NCBI GenBank assembly: GCA_964615285.1 | Contig: CAZTND010000036.1 | Coordinates: forward strand, 1-14,427 | DNA: 14,427 bases | Direction: 5' to 3' | Origin: RGIG4074 sp964615285 | GTDB lineage: Bacteria; Bacillota; Clostridia; Christensenellales; Borkfalkiaceae | Part shown: positions 6,600 to 13,830 of the stretch, in pieces | How positions within the stretch are numbered: the first letter of the stretch is position 1 | How the letters are laid out: every line of letters starts with the position of its first letter | Position numbers and translations under genes: made by a program | The notes under the pieces: generated by a model | Database searches by the model: none | What the model was told of the DNA's origin: nothing | What the model saw: the letters and a program-made list of their open reading frames with translations, nothing else

Positions 6600-6642
6600 A
6601 AAAATATCCGGGCCTTCAAAACTTTGCAAGGATCCTGGATAT
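6600..6642 (-). terminator. Terminator overlapping the 3' end of ribU
   Basis: On the minus strand ATATCCAGG and CCCGGATAT (6642-6634 and 6612-6604) pair with one mismatch. An inner CCTT/AAGG stem (6631-6628 with 6616-6613) extends it, and TTTTT follows the hairpin. The hairpin includes the last codons and the stop of ribU, and isolates it from the tsaE promoter. Confidence 0.65.
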
Positions 6643-7323
6643 CCGTTTGTATACCAACGCCGTTACGACCGATGCGATGAGACAGCGCAGCAGATTGAAG
6701 GGAATGACGGACAGCCAAAGATAATAGTTATAGAAAGTATCCTCGGTGATGCTCGGGAAAATCGGACGGATCATGCCCAAAATGGCATCCCAGCCGCCCA
6801 TGACGTTGATGTACCAGGGGACGATGATGAAACGATTGGTGAACACGGCAAGGAGCGAGGCGCAGAGGCTGCCCACGGCCATAGCGACGAGCGCGCCCCT
6901 GAACGTGCGGTGATATTTATAGATAAACCCTGCGGGCAGGACGAGTGCCAGGCCGCAAAGAAGGTCGGAAAACTCACCCGAAAAACCGCTCGTGGACAGG
7001 GGCAGTTTCAAAATGATCTTGACGAGCACGATGACCGCACCCCCCAGGGGGCCGAGGGAAAAGGTGCCGATGAGGGCGGGAATGTCCGAAAAATTCAGCT
7101 CCAGCCAGGACGGGAAGATGACCGAAACGGGGAACTTCGGGAAGAGATAGAGCACATATGACAGGGCGGAAAAGATGCCCGCTTTTGCAAGATACCGCGC
7201 CGAAAGCGCCGGCCTTCTGCGGGCGGACTTCGTTTCCTTGCCCTCCTTTGCGCCTTCCGCCGCCGTCTGCGCCCTTGCGGGCGCGAGGGATGTCGTCTGA
7301 TGATCGTCCTGTGTCTGTTCCAT
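6616..7323 (-). CDS. ribU: Riboflavin ECF transporter S component RibU
   Basis: 235 residues. This is the substrate-binding membrane subunit of an energy-coupling-factor importer; it works with the shared EcfA/A'/T module, which is not in this window. After a hydrophilic, charged N-terminal extension of about 45 residues come about six hydrophobic segments. The ELNFSDIPALIGTFSLGPLGG block and the following VKIILKLPLSTSG are typical of RibU. The FMN riboswitch directly upstream strongly supports riboflavin as substrate. The ATG at 7321-7323 is chosen over the TTG two codons upstream because GGAG at 7333-7336 is 9 nt from it. A terminator overlaps the 3' end, so this is a single-gene transcription unit. 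Confidence 0.92.
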   Translation of the reverse strand: MEQTQDDHQTTSLAPARAQTAAEGAKEGKETKSARRRPALSARYLAKAGIFSALSYVLYLFPKFPVSVIFPSWLELNFSDIPALIGTFSLGPLGGAVIVLVKIILKLPLSTSGFSGEFSDLLCGLALVLPAGFIYKYHRTFRGALVAMAVGSLCASLLAVFTNRFIIVPWYINVMGGWDAILGMIRPIFPSITEDTFYNYYLWLSVIPFNLLRCLIASVVTALVYKRISRILAKF

Positions 7324-7369
7324 AGTCAAAAACTCCTTTTTTATGATTTATTGAAGTTCTTTGACCGTG

Positions 7370-7400
7370 AAAAGCGCCCCTTGCCGAACACAAGGGGCGC
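7370..7400 (-). terminator. Riboswitch expression-platform terminator
   Basis: On the minus strand GCGCCCCTTG and CAAGGGGCGC (10 bp, 7-nt loop, 7400-7374) are followed by TTTT (7373-7370). It lies between the FMN aptamer and ribU, as expected for transcription attenuation when FMN is bound. Confidence 0.85.
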
Positions 7401-7425
7401 GGAAAAGATCCACGTTTGAAAAAAT

Positions 7426-7547
7426 ATCTTTTTCCATCCGGACTATACCGTCGGTACGGGAATCGCACCCGTTCGGGCGTTGCGGACGAGCCGCGCGGCT
7501 TCGCAGACTATACTGCCGGTGGGGAATCGCACCCCGCCCCAAAGAAT
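7426..7547 (-). promoter_or_regulatory. FMN riboswitch (RFN element)
   Basis: The minus strand carries the conserved RFN blocks in order: a TTCTTTGGGGCGGGG P1/P2 entry, GATTCCCCACCGGC, an AGTCTGCGAAGCC arm, GATTCCCGTACCGACGGTAT, and AGTCCGGATGGAAAAAGA closing P1 (TCTTT with AAAGA). The usual GTGAAATTCC boxes read GTGCGATTCC in both places. It senses FMN and should switch off ribU when flavin is plentiful. A downstream segment, ATCTTTTCC (minus strand, 7409-7401), can pair with the 3' strand of P1 (GGAAAAAGAT) and may act as the antiterminator. Confidence 0.93.
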
Positions 7548-7561
7548 TTCAATTCACTTGT

Positions 7562-7590
7562 ATTATATTCCTTCCCCGCCGCCCTGTCAA
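7562..7590 (-). promoter_or_regulatory. Consensus promoter of the riboswitch-ribU unit
   Basis: On the minus strand TTGACA (7590-7585), a 17-nt spacer and TATAAT (7567-7562), both boxes perfect. The predicted start near 7555 lies just upstream of the aptamer. Confidence 0.9.
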
Positions 7591-7686
7591 GCGTTTGAAC
7601 GGGAAAAATTCCTTATTTCTCTTTCTTCCAACCCCTTTCTTTTCCTATAATACGGCAAAAAATTTTTCCGATCTACGAACGGACAG

Positions 7687-7716
7687 AAAAAAGGGAACGG
7701 CTTGCCCCGCCGTTCC
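7687..7716 (-). terminator. Rho-independent terminator after the SSB-like gene
   Basis: On the minus strand GGAACGGC and GCCGTTCC (8 bp, 7-nt loop, 7716-7694) are followed by C and six T. It lies about 24 bp after the SSB-like stop codon. Confidence 0.85.
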
Positions 7717-7739
7717 TCCTTTTGTTTTACCTGAAAAAA

Positions 7740-8441
7740 TCAGAAACGCGCCGCGTCCTTGTCCTTCTTTTCGCTCTGGGCGGCATAGAGATCGAATTCC
7801 GCGTCCAGATCGAATTCTTCCGCCGAGTCGAAGGCTGCCAATTTGGAGACGGACACTTCGTAGGCGGTCATGGTCTTGACCTCCGTTTCGGAAAGACGCT
7901 TTTGGTATTCCCGCGATTGTATCCTGCCCGAAAGGGCGATCTTATCTCCCACGTTGAGCCCGCGCACGAAGCGGGCGTTGCGCCCCCAGGCGATGCAGGG
8001 AATGTAGTCCGACTTGTTGTAGGCGCGGTTGACGGCGATGAGCAGGTCGGCGATCTCGCGGTTGAAGGGAGTGGTGCGGTAGACGGGCGGCTTGCAGATG
8101 TAGCCGCTCAGCACGATGCTGTTGGGATTGCGCGACGGCGGTTCGTCCAGAAGCTCGCGCACAAAGACGGTGAGCATGAGCCGGGACCTGCCGTTTTCCA
8201 GCTTGTTGTAACTGCGGAACTGTCCCAGCGCGCAGATGGTGGAACCCTGTTTGAGTCTGCCCGCGGCGATGAGGCGCTCGGAGATGGTGATGGGCAGGAC
8301 GTCCGTCTGCCCCGAAAGGCGCAGGACGCTGACAAAGAACTCATAAAACCCCTCGCCGTATATCTCGTGGGAAAAGACGGCGTCGGAGACGATTTCGCCC
8401 ATGACAAAGACCTTGTTGTTTTTTTCCGTAGCGTAGTTCAT
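7740..8441 (-). CDS. SSB-like protein with two OB folds
   Basis: 233 residues. The second half (about residues 106-210) matches single-stranded-DNA-binding proteins: NSIVLSGYICKPPVYRTTPF, LLIAVNRAY, DYIPCIAWGRNARFV, VGDKIALSGRIQSREY. The first half (about 8-100) reads as a weaker OB-fold copy, with NKVFVMGEIV, EFFVSVLRLSG and QGSTICALGQFRSY. The C-terminus is acidic (EEFDLDAEFD) but then turns basic and ends KDKDAARF, without the canonical DDDIPF tip that recruits partner proteins. The ATG at 8439-8441 is chosen for GGGAGG 5 nt upstream; the longer frame to 8498 overlaps the preceding gene. It follows the deacetylase by 19 nt, so the two are probably cotranscribed. It could be an accessory SSB or a related OB-fold regulator rather than the replicative SSB. 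Confidence 0.8.
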   Translation of the reverse strand: MNYATEKNNKVFVMGEIVSDAVFSHEIYGEGFYEFFVSVLRLSGQTDVLPITISERLIAAGRLKQGSTICALGQFRSYNKLENGRSRLMLTVFVRELLDEPPSRNPNSIVLSGYICKPPVYRTTPFNREIADLLIAVNRAYNKSDYIPCIAWGRNARFVRGLNVGDKIALSGRIQSREYQKRLSETEVKTMTAYEVSVSKLAAFDSAEEFDLDAEFDLYAAQSEKKDKDAARF

Positions 8442-8460
8442 AGGAACCTCCCTTGTTTTT

Positions 8461-9231
8461 TTACGTTTCTTCGTTTTGCATCTGCCTGCCCGTGGCATCG
8501 ATGGTGTAGTTTTCCCGGTAGATGAGTTCGCCGACCGTCACGAACGTATAGCCCCGGTTCTGCAGGGTGGAAAGCACCATGGGCAGCGCTTCCGCCGTGT
8601 GCAGGCCGTTGTTGTGACAGAGGATGATGGACCCGTCCCGCACGTTGTTGACGATGCGCAGGGCGATGTCCGTCGCGCTCAGGTCCTTCCAGTCCAGAGA
8701 GTCCACGTCCCATTGAATGGTATAATAGCCGAGTTCCTTCGCCGTATCCACCAGAAGGTCGTCATAATCGCCGTACGGCGGGCGGAAGAGATCGACCGGC
8801 TTGCCCGTCACGGCGGTGATCGCCTGCGCGGAAGAGGCCAGTTCTGCCTCTATCTCCTCCCGCGTCTGTTGGCTCATATAGGAATGAGTGGCGGAATGGG
8901 TGCCGATCTCCAGCCCTGCCTCGTCGATCTTGCGGACATACTCGGGATATTTTTCCGTCCAGAACTGCACCATGAAAAAGGTGGCAGGCGCATCTGCGGC
9001 GGCGAGAGCGGACAAAATGGCGTCCGTATGCTCGGTGCCCCAGGCGCAGTCGAAGGTGATGGCGATCTTCTTGTCCTCCCGCCCCACGCTGTAGATGGGC
9101 AGGGAACGCACGGTGTTGCCGAAAAAGACGGCGTATGCGCCCGACGTGCGGACGGCGAGCAGGCAGGCCAAAAAGACCGCCGCGGCGCCCAGAATGAAAG
9201 CCGCTCTCTTTGCAGAAAAATACACCTTCAT
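8461..9231 (-). CDS. Polysaccharide deacetylase, PdaB-like (CE4)
   Basis: 256 residues. An N-terminal hydrophobic segment (about 11-31) with flanking lysine and arginine indicates a membrane anchor or signal sequence, so the catalytic domain acts outside the membrane. CE4 motifs: ITFDCAWGTEHT (motif 1), IGTHSATHSYMS (HxxxH metal ligands), FRPPYGDYD (motif 3), WDVDSLDW (motif 4) and GSIILCHNNG (motif 5). In motif 1 the second Asp of the usual TFDDG is replaced by Cys, as in PdaB-type sporulation proteins, where this position also varies. The target is probably peptidoglycan or another N-acetylated glycan. Whether the organism sporulates cannot be decided here. The ATG at 9229-9231 has no clear ribosome binding site. 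First gene of a unit with the SSB-like gene. Confidence 0.88.
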   Translation of the reverse strand: MKVYFSAKRAAFILGAAAVFLACLLAVRTSGAYAVFFGNTVRSLPIYSVGREDKKIAITFDCAWGTEHTDAILSALAAADAPATFFMVQFWTEKYPEYVRKIDEAGLEIGTHSATHSYMSQQTREEIEAELASSAQAITAVTGKPVDLFRPPYGDYDDLLVDTAKELGYYTIQWDVDSLDWKDLSATDIALRIVNNVRDGSIILCHNNGLHTAEALPMVLSTLQNRGYTFVTVGELIYRENYTIDATGRQMQNEET

Positions 9232-9242
9232 TTGACTACCCT

Positions 9243-9248
9243 ATTATA
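9243..9248 (-). promoter_or_regulatory. Candidate -10 element close to the deacetylase start
   Basis: TATAAT on the minus strand (9248-9243) lies 11 nt before the ATG at 9231. Transcription would begin near 9236, leaving a leader of about 5 nt. The -35 region is poor, so confidence is limited. Confidence 0.45.
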
Positions 9249-9380
9249 CGGAAAAATTTACCGCCGAGAAGCGAAACTTTTGTCGTTTTGCCGCTTTTTT
9301 TGTCGTTTTTCCCTTCCGCGGTCGGGCGGGAAGGCAGGCGATATATTTCACTGTATGCCGGCTTTTTTGTTTTTATGATA

Positions 9381-9423
9381 AAAAAACGGGAACGGGGCGC
9401 CCCGCAAGGGGACGCCCCGTTCC
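9381..9423 (-). terminator. Strong hairpin terminator with no visible upstream gene
   Basis: GGAACGGGGCG-CCCC (9389-9403) pairs with GGGG-CGCCCCGTTCC (9408-9423) around a 4-nt loop, with one bulged base. On the minus strand it is followed by CG and seven T, the form of a strong intrinsic terminator. No minus-strand gene is seen between it and the terminator of the exporter operon at 10023-10056. Confidence 0.7.
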
Positions 9424-9454
9424 TTCGAAATTCAAAAATTTTTTCAGGAGATCT

Positions 9455-9484
9455 TTGTATGTTCTGTTTTTTTACGCTTATAGT
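9455..9484 (+). promoter_or_regulatory. Possible promoter for the HicB-like gene
   Basis: TTGTAT (9455-9460), an 18-nt spacer and TATAGT (9479-9484) on the plus strand. Both boxes are imperfect. Start near 9491 would give a leader of about 25 nt. Confidence 0.35.
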
Positions 9485-9515
9485 ATAAACGGTCTGTATA
9501 AAGGCTGTACGTCGG

Positions 9516-9977
9516 TTGTGTGAAAATCGTGCAAAAAAGCGCCTCATCAGACTCTTTCCTGTTTTTACGGTAAAACGGAAAGACTTGGTTAAACTGTTTG
9601 AGAAAAACGGCTGGCGGCCGGAACGCGAAGGCGATTATTACATGGTATATGTCCCCGATTTCGATATAAACACCGAAGGCAAGGACATTGAGGAAGCGCT
9701 CTCCATGGCAAGGGACGCCATCGGGCTTTGCGGTATTTGTATGGAAGACAAAAAAGAAAAAATTCCGAAAGCAAAAACATTAAAACCGGCGTGCGGAGAA
9801 AACGATATTCTTGCCTTGGTAGACATTGATTTTTCCACATACCGCAAAAAAGAAGATAACCGAATGGTGCGTAAAAACTGCACCATTCCCTTATGGCTGA
9901 ACCGTGAAGCAGAAAAGAAAAAAATAAATTTTTCCGAAGTCCTGACGGAAGCGCTGCGGAATATTGTAAACTTATAA
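9516..9977 (+). CDS. HicB-like antitoxin with a HicA-derived N-terminus
   Basis: Frame of 153 residues from TTG 9516; the start is uncertain. Residues 19-38 (VKRKDLVKLFEKNGWRPERE) look like the first helix of HicA, the mRNA-interferase toxin. From residue 40 the sequence is HicB: DYYMVYVPDFDINTEGKDIEEAL, ARDAIGL, then DILALVDIDFSTYRKK and the C-terminal DNA-binding part VRKNCTIPLWLNREAEKKKINFSEVLTEAL. The HicB first strand and the rest of HicA, including its catalytic His, are absent, so no toxin is encoded. At the expected HicA start the codon is GTA (9570-9572), and there is no good ribosome binding site. Lower GC than the flanks suggests acquisition. Terminated at 9981-10018. It may be a relic or a solitary regulator. 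Confidence 0.75.
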   Translation: MCENRAKKRLIRLFPVFTVKRKDLVKLFEKNGWRPEREGDYYMVYVPDFDINTEGKDIEEALSMARDAIGLCGICMEDKKEKIPKAKTLKPACGENDILALVDIDFSTYRKKEDNRMVRKNCTIPLWLNREAEKKKINFSEVLTEALRNIVNL

Positions 9978-9980
9978 ACA

Positions 9981-10018
9981 AAATCCCCCTCGGCATAGGT
10001 ACGCCGAGGGGGATTTTT
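9981..10018 (+). terminator. Rho-independent terminator after the HicB-like gene
   Basis: Perfect 14-bp stem AAATCCCCCTCGGC (9981-9994) and GCCGAGGGGGATTT (10003-10016) with an 8-nt loop, followed by further T. It starts 3 bp after the stop codon. Confidence 0.92.
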
Positions 10019-10022
10019 ACAC

Positions 10023-10056
10023 AAAAACCGCCCGCAGGCGGATAGTCTGCGGGCGG
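10023..10056 (-). terminator. Rho-independent terminator of the exporter operon
   Basis: On the minus strand CCGCCCGCAG and CTGCGGGCGG (10 bp, 9-nt loop, 10056-10028) are followed by TTTTT (10027-10023). It lies about 20 bp after the stop of the second ABC gene, tail to tail with the plus-strand terminator at 9981-10018. Confidence 0.9.
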
Positions 10057-10074
10057 CTGCGCCTTTCTTTTTGC

Positions 10075-12006
10075 TTATTCGAGCTCGAAAGCGCCCGTAT
10101 AGAGCTGATAATACACGCCCTTCTGCGCGATGAGCTGGTCGTGATTGCCGCGCTCGATGATGCGGCCGTGGTCGAGCACCATGATGGCGTCGGAATTCTG
10201 GATGGTGGAGAGGCGGTGGGCGATGACGAACACCGTCCTGCCCTTCATGAGGGCATCCATGCCCTTCTGCACCAACGCCTCGGTGCGGGTGTCGATGGAG
10301 CTCGTCGCCTCGTCCAGGATCATGACGGGCGGGTCGGCGACCGCCGCGCGCGCGATGGACAAAAGCTGCCGCTGCCCCTGCGAGAGGTTGGACGCCTCGT
10401 GCCGCAACACGGTGTTGTAGCCCTCGGGCAGGCGGGTGATGAAGTCGTGCGCGTTGGCGAGTTTTGCCGCGGCGATGCACTCTTCGTCCGTCGCGTCCAG
10501 CTTGCCGTAGCGGATGTTCTCCATGATGGTGCCCGTGAACAGGTTGGTATCCTGCAGCACGATGCCCATGGAGCGCCGCAAGTCGGACTTTTTGATCTTG
10601 TTGATGTTGATGCCGTCGTAGCGGATCTTGCCGTCGGCGATGTCGTAGAACCGGTTCAGAAGATTGGTGATGGTCGTCTTGCCCGCGCCCGTCGAACCGA
10701 CGAAGGCGATCTTCTGCCCCGGCTTGGCGTAGATGCTGACGTTGTGCAGGACGATCTTTTCGGGCACATACCCGAAGTCCACGTCGAAGAGTCGGATGTC
10801 CCCTTTCAGTTCGGTATACGTGACCGAACCGTCCGCCTGGTGGGGATGTTTCCACGCCCACTTGCCCGTGCGCTCCTCGCTTTCGGTGATGTTGCCGTTT
10901 TCGTCCACCCTGGCATTGACCAAAGTGACATAGCCGTTGTCCTCTTCGGGCTTCTCGTCGAGCAGTTCAAAGATACGTTCGGCTCCCGCAAGGCCCATGA
11001 CGATGGAGTTGATCTGCATGGAGACCTGCCCGATGTTCAGGGAGAACTGGCGGGACATGTTGAGGAACATGGCGATGACCGTCGTGGAGATGATGCCTGC
11101 CGACCAGCCCGTGATGGAGAGGTTGTGCACGCCCAGATTGACGAGGACGCCCGCAACGATCGCCGTGATGACGAACACGAAGTGCCCGATGTTCATGACG
11201 GCGGGCATGAGGATGTTGCCGTAGGTATTCGCCTTGTCGGAGGCATCGCAGAGCTCGTCGTTGATCTCGTCGAAATTCTTCTTGGCCTCTTCTTCGTGGC
11301 AGAATACCTTGATGACCTTCTGTCCGCCCATCATCTCTTCGATGAACCCTTCGGTCTTACCCGTGACTTCCTGCTGGCGCACGAACTGCCGCGCGCTGCG
11401 GCCGCCGACGAACTTGGCGACGACCCCCATCAGCACCACGCCCGCCACGACGACGAGGAGGAGCCAAAGGCTGTAAACGAACATGTACACGAGCAGCGCG
11501 CCCGACGCGACGATGGAATAGAACACCTGCGGGATGCTCATGGAGATGAGCTGGCGGAGGGCGTCGGTATCGTTGGTATAGACGCTCATGATGTCGCCGT
11601 GGGTGTGCGTGTCAAAGAAACGGATGGGCAGGGTCTGCATGCGGTCGAACATGTCGTTGCGGACATGCTTCAAAAAACCCTGCGTGACGATCGCCATGGT
11701 CTGATTGTAATAGACGGATGCGGCAAGGGCAAGAACGTATACCGCCGCCATGATGACGATGATGATGACGAGATTGCCGGACACATCCTCCCACGCCGCG
11801 CCCGCGACGAGCGGATTGATGACCTGTTCGAGCACCTGCCCCATAAAGAAGGTCGAGCTGATGCCCGCGACCGCCGTGAACGTGATGCAGACGAACACGG
11901 AGATCATGCGCCATTTATAGTAATGAAAAAGATAACCGAGGAGCCTGCCGAGCACTTTGAAGGTATGCATCTTCGGTTTTGCCTGTGCCGTGGTCTGCTT
12001 ACGCAT
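10075..12006 (-). CDS. ABC exporter half-transporter, canonical ATP-site subunit
   Basis: 643 residues: an exporter-type membrane domain (about 1-330, six predicted segments) followed by an ATPase domain. Walker A GSTGAGKTT (about 437-445), signature LSQGQ (about 538-542), Walker B VMILDEATSSID with the catalytic Glu, and H-loop VIAHRLST are present. A charged linker of about 50 residues (VDENGNITESEERTGKWAW and following) separates the two domains, as in LmrD-like proteins. Its start overlaps the end of the partner gene by 8 nt (ATGCGTAA) and has GGAGGGG upstream, which points to coupled translation and a heterodimer. Homologous heterodimers (BmrCD, LmrCD, TM287/288) export drugs or lipophilic compounds; the substrate here is unknown. 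Confidence 0.92.
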   Translation of the reverse strand: MRKQTTAQAKPKMHTFKVLGRLLGYLFHYYKWRMISVFVCITFTAVAGISSTFFMGQVLEQVINPLVAGAAWEDVSGNLVIIIVIMAAVYVLALAASVYYNQTMAIVTQGFLKHVRNDMFDRMQTLPIRFFDTHTHGDIMSVYTNDTDALRQLISMSIPQVFYSIVASGALLVYMFVYSLWLLLVVVAGVVLMGVVAKFVGGRSARQFVRQQEVTGKTEGFIEEMMGGQKVIKVFCHEEEAKKNFDEINDELCDASDKANTYGNILMPAVMNIGHFVFVITAIVAGVLVNLGVHNLSITGWSAGIISTTVIAMFLNMSRQFSLNIGQVSMQINSIVMGLAGAERIFELLDEKPEEDNGYVTLVNARVDENGNITESEERTGKWAWKHPHQADGSVTYTELKGDIRLFDVDFGYVPEKIVLHNVSIYAKPGQKIAFVGSTGAGKTTITNLLNRFYDIADGKIRYDGININKIKKSDLRRSMGIVLQDTNLFTGTIMENIRYGKLDATDEECIAAAKLANAHDFITRLPEGYNTVLRHEASNLSQGQRQLLSIARAAVADPPVMILDEATSSIDTRTEALVQKGMDALMKGRTVFVIAHRLSTIQNSDAIMVLDHGRIIERGNHDQLIAQKGVYYQLYTGAFELE

Positions 12007-13783
12007 TTGCTTCCCCTCCTTTGCCGTTCTCTTCGGCGCCGCCTGCCGTCGCCTTGTTCTGCGAATAATAGACTTCCTGATAGATGGCGTTGCTCTTCAG
12101 GAGCTCTTCGTGCGTGCCGATCGCGTCGATCCTGCCGCCGTCCATGACGATGATGCGGTCGGCGTCCTGCACGGACGAAACGCGCTGGGCGATGATGATC
12201 TTGGTGACAGACGGGATCTCGTCGCGGAAGGAGCGGCGGATCATGGCGTCCGTCTTGGTGTCCACCGCCGAGGTGGAATCGTCCAGAATGAGCACTTTGG
12301 GGTCTTTCAGGAGGGCGCGCGCGATGCAGAGGCGCTGCTTCTGCCCGCCGGACACGTTGGTGCCGCCCTGTTCGATATAGGTGTCATATTTATCGGGGAA
12401 GCCCTGGATGAAGTCGTCGGCGCAGGCGAGGCGGCAGACCCGTTCGATCTCTTCGTCCGTCGCGTCCTTCTTGCCCCAGCGCAGGTTTTCCTTGATCGTC
12501 CCCGAGAACAGGACGTTCTTCTGCAGGACCATGGCGACCTTGTTGCGCAGGGCTTCGAGGTCGTAATCCTTTACGTTCACGCCGCCGACATATACCGCCC
12601 CCTCCGTCGCGTCGTACAGGCGGGGAATGAGGTTGACGAGGGTGGACTTGGACGCGCCCGTGCCGCCCAGAATGCCGATGGTTTCGCCCGAACGGATGCG
12701 AAGATCGACGTCCGAAAGCGCAAAACGCTCGGCGTTCGCCGCATATTTGAAGCAGACGTGGTCGAATATGATCTCTCCGTCCTTCACTTCCCTGACGGCA
12801 TTTTCGGGGGAAACGATGTTGCTCTTTTCGGAGAGCGCTTCCACAATGCGCTCGCTCGACGTGCGCGCGATGATGATCATGACGAGCACCATGGAGAGCT
12901 GCATGATGGCGGAGAGGATCTGCGACGCGTACATGATGAGGACGGTGATGTCCGCTTCCTGTACGGGATCGCTGATGTTGTTGCGCGTGAGCAGAGCGCC
13001 CAGCAGGAAGATGAGCAGGAAAGACAGCCAGATGCAGAACTGCATGACGGGCTGATTGACCGCCATGATGCGCTCGCCGAGCGTGAAATCCCGGCGCACG
13101 TCCTCGGACGTACTGCCGAATTTCTTTTCTTCATACCCCTCGCGCACGAAAGATTTGACCACGCGGATGCCCTTGATGTTCTCGCGCACGGAGCGGTTCA
13201 TGTTGTCGTATTTTTTGAACACGCGGTCAAAAACGGGATGCGTCTTTAAGACGACGAGCGCCAATACAATTGTCAGCACGGGAATGAGCGCGACGAACAC
13301 GAAGGAGATGGATACGTTGACGCTGAACGCCATGGCGAGCGAAAAAACAAGCATCAGCGGGCAGCGGATTGCCACGCGGATGATCATCATGAACGCCATC
13401 TGCACGTTGGTCACGTCCGTCGTCAGACGGGTAACCAGACTGGATGTGGAAAACTTGTCGATGTTTGCAAAGGAATAGTCCTGGATGGCATAGTACATGT
13501 CTTTCCGAAGATTCTTTGCAAACCCCGCGCTTGCCCTTGCGGCAAAGCGACCCGAAAGCATGCCGAACACCAAAGAGAGCAGTGCCATGCCCACGAGGAT
13601 CGCACCATACATGCCGATCGTGCTCATGGAAATGGACGACTCTTCCTGCTGAATGACTTCCAGAAACTGCATGATGACGAGCGGCATGAGGCACTCCAGG
13701 ATGACTTCCACAGAAACAAAGACGGGCGACAATATAGCCGGCGTCTTATATTCCCGGATGCTCTTAGCCAATGTTTTTATCAT
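11999..13783 (-). CDS. ABC exporter half-transporter, degenerate ATP-site subunit
   Basis: 594 residues: membrane domain (about 1-310) plus ATPase domain. Walker A is GGTGASKST (about 372-380), with Ser where Gly normally precedes Lys; signature NVSGGQ (about 475-480) is intact. Walker B reads VLILDDSTSAVD, with Asp in place of the catalytic Glu. The switch loop is IIAQRVSS, with Gln in place of His. Together with LSQGQ of the partner this makes one non-catalytic ATP site, while this subunit's VSGGQ completes the active site on the partner. That is the established asymmetry of heterodimeric exporters such as TM287/288. Start ATG 13781-13783 has AAGGAG 8 nt upstream. The C-terminus carries a short Gly/Glu-rich tail. 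First transporter gene after marR. Confidence 0.92.
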   Translation of the reverse strand: MIKTLAKSIREYKTPAILSPVFVSVEVILECLMPLVIMQFLEVIQQEESSISMSTIGMYGAILVGMALLSLVFGMLSGRFAARASAGFAKNLRKDMYYAIQDYSFANIDKFSTSSLVTRLTTDVTNVQMAFMMIIRVAIRCPLMLVFSLAMAFSVNVSISFVFVALIPVLTIVLALVVLKTHPVFDRVFKKYDNMNRSVRENIKGIRVVKSFVREGYEEKKFGSTSEDVRRDFTLGERIMAVNQPVMQFCIWLSFLLIFLLGALLTRNNISDPVQEADITVLIMYASQILSAIMQLSMVLVMIIIARTSSERIVEALSEKSNIVSPENAVREVKDGEIIFDHVCFKYAANAERFALSDVDLRIRSGETIGILGGTGASKSTLVNLIPRLYDATEGAVYVGGVNVKDYDLEALRNKVAMVLQKNVLFSGTIKENLRWGKKDATDEEIERVCRLACADDFIQGFPDKYDTYIEQGGTNVSGGQKQRLCIARALLKDPKVLILDDSTSAVDTKTDAMIRRSFRDEIPSVTKIIIAQRVSSVQDADRIIVMDGGRIDAIGTHEELLKSNAIYQEVYYSQNKATAGGAEENGKGGEANA

Positions 13784-13830
13784 TCACATTACTCCTTAAA
13801 ATTTATTCTCTCTGTCATTTTCTTTCTCCC

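Noticed and set aside
7646..7651. TATAAT on the plus strand
   Set aside because: No matching -35 and no plus-strand gene follows.
9459..9488. Nine-codon frame (MFCFFTLIV) with AGGAG 8 nt upstream
   Set aside because: The spacing is good, but it is too short to support as a gene and overlaps the possible promoter of the HicB-like gene.
10141..12147. 668-codon open frame on the plus strand
   Set aside because: It lies antisense to the ABC exporter genes, its translation is low-complexity His/Asp/Arg-rich, and no ribosome binding site precedes it. High GC leaves few stop codons.
11957..13249. 430-codon open frame on the plus strand
   Set aside because: Antisense to the first ABC gene with no recognisable domain; a by-product of GC-rich coding sequence.
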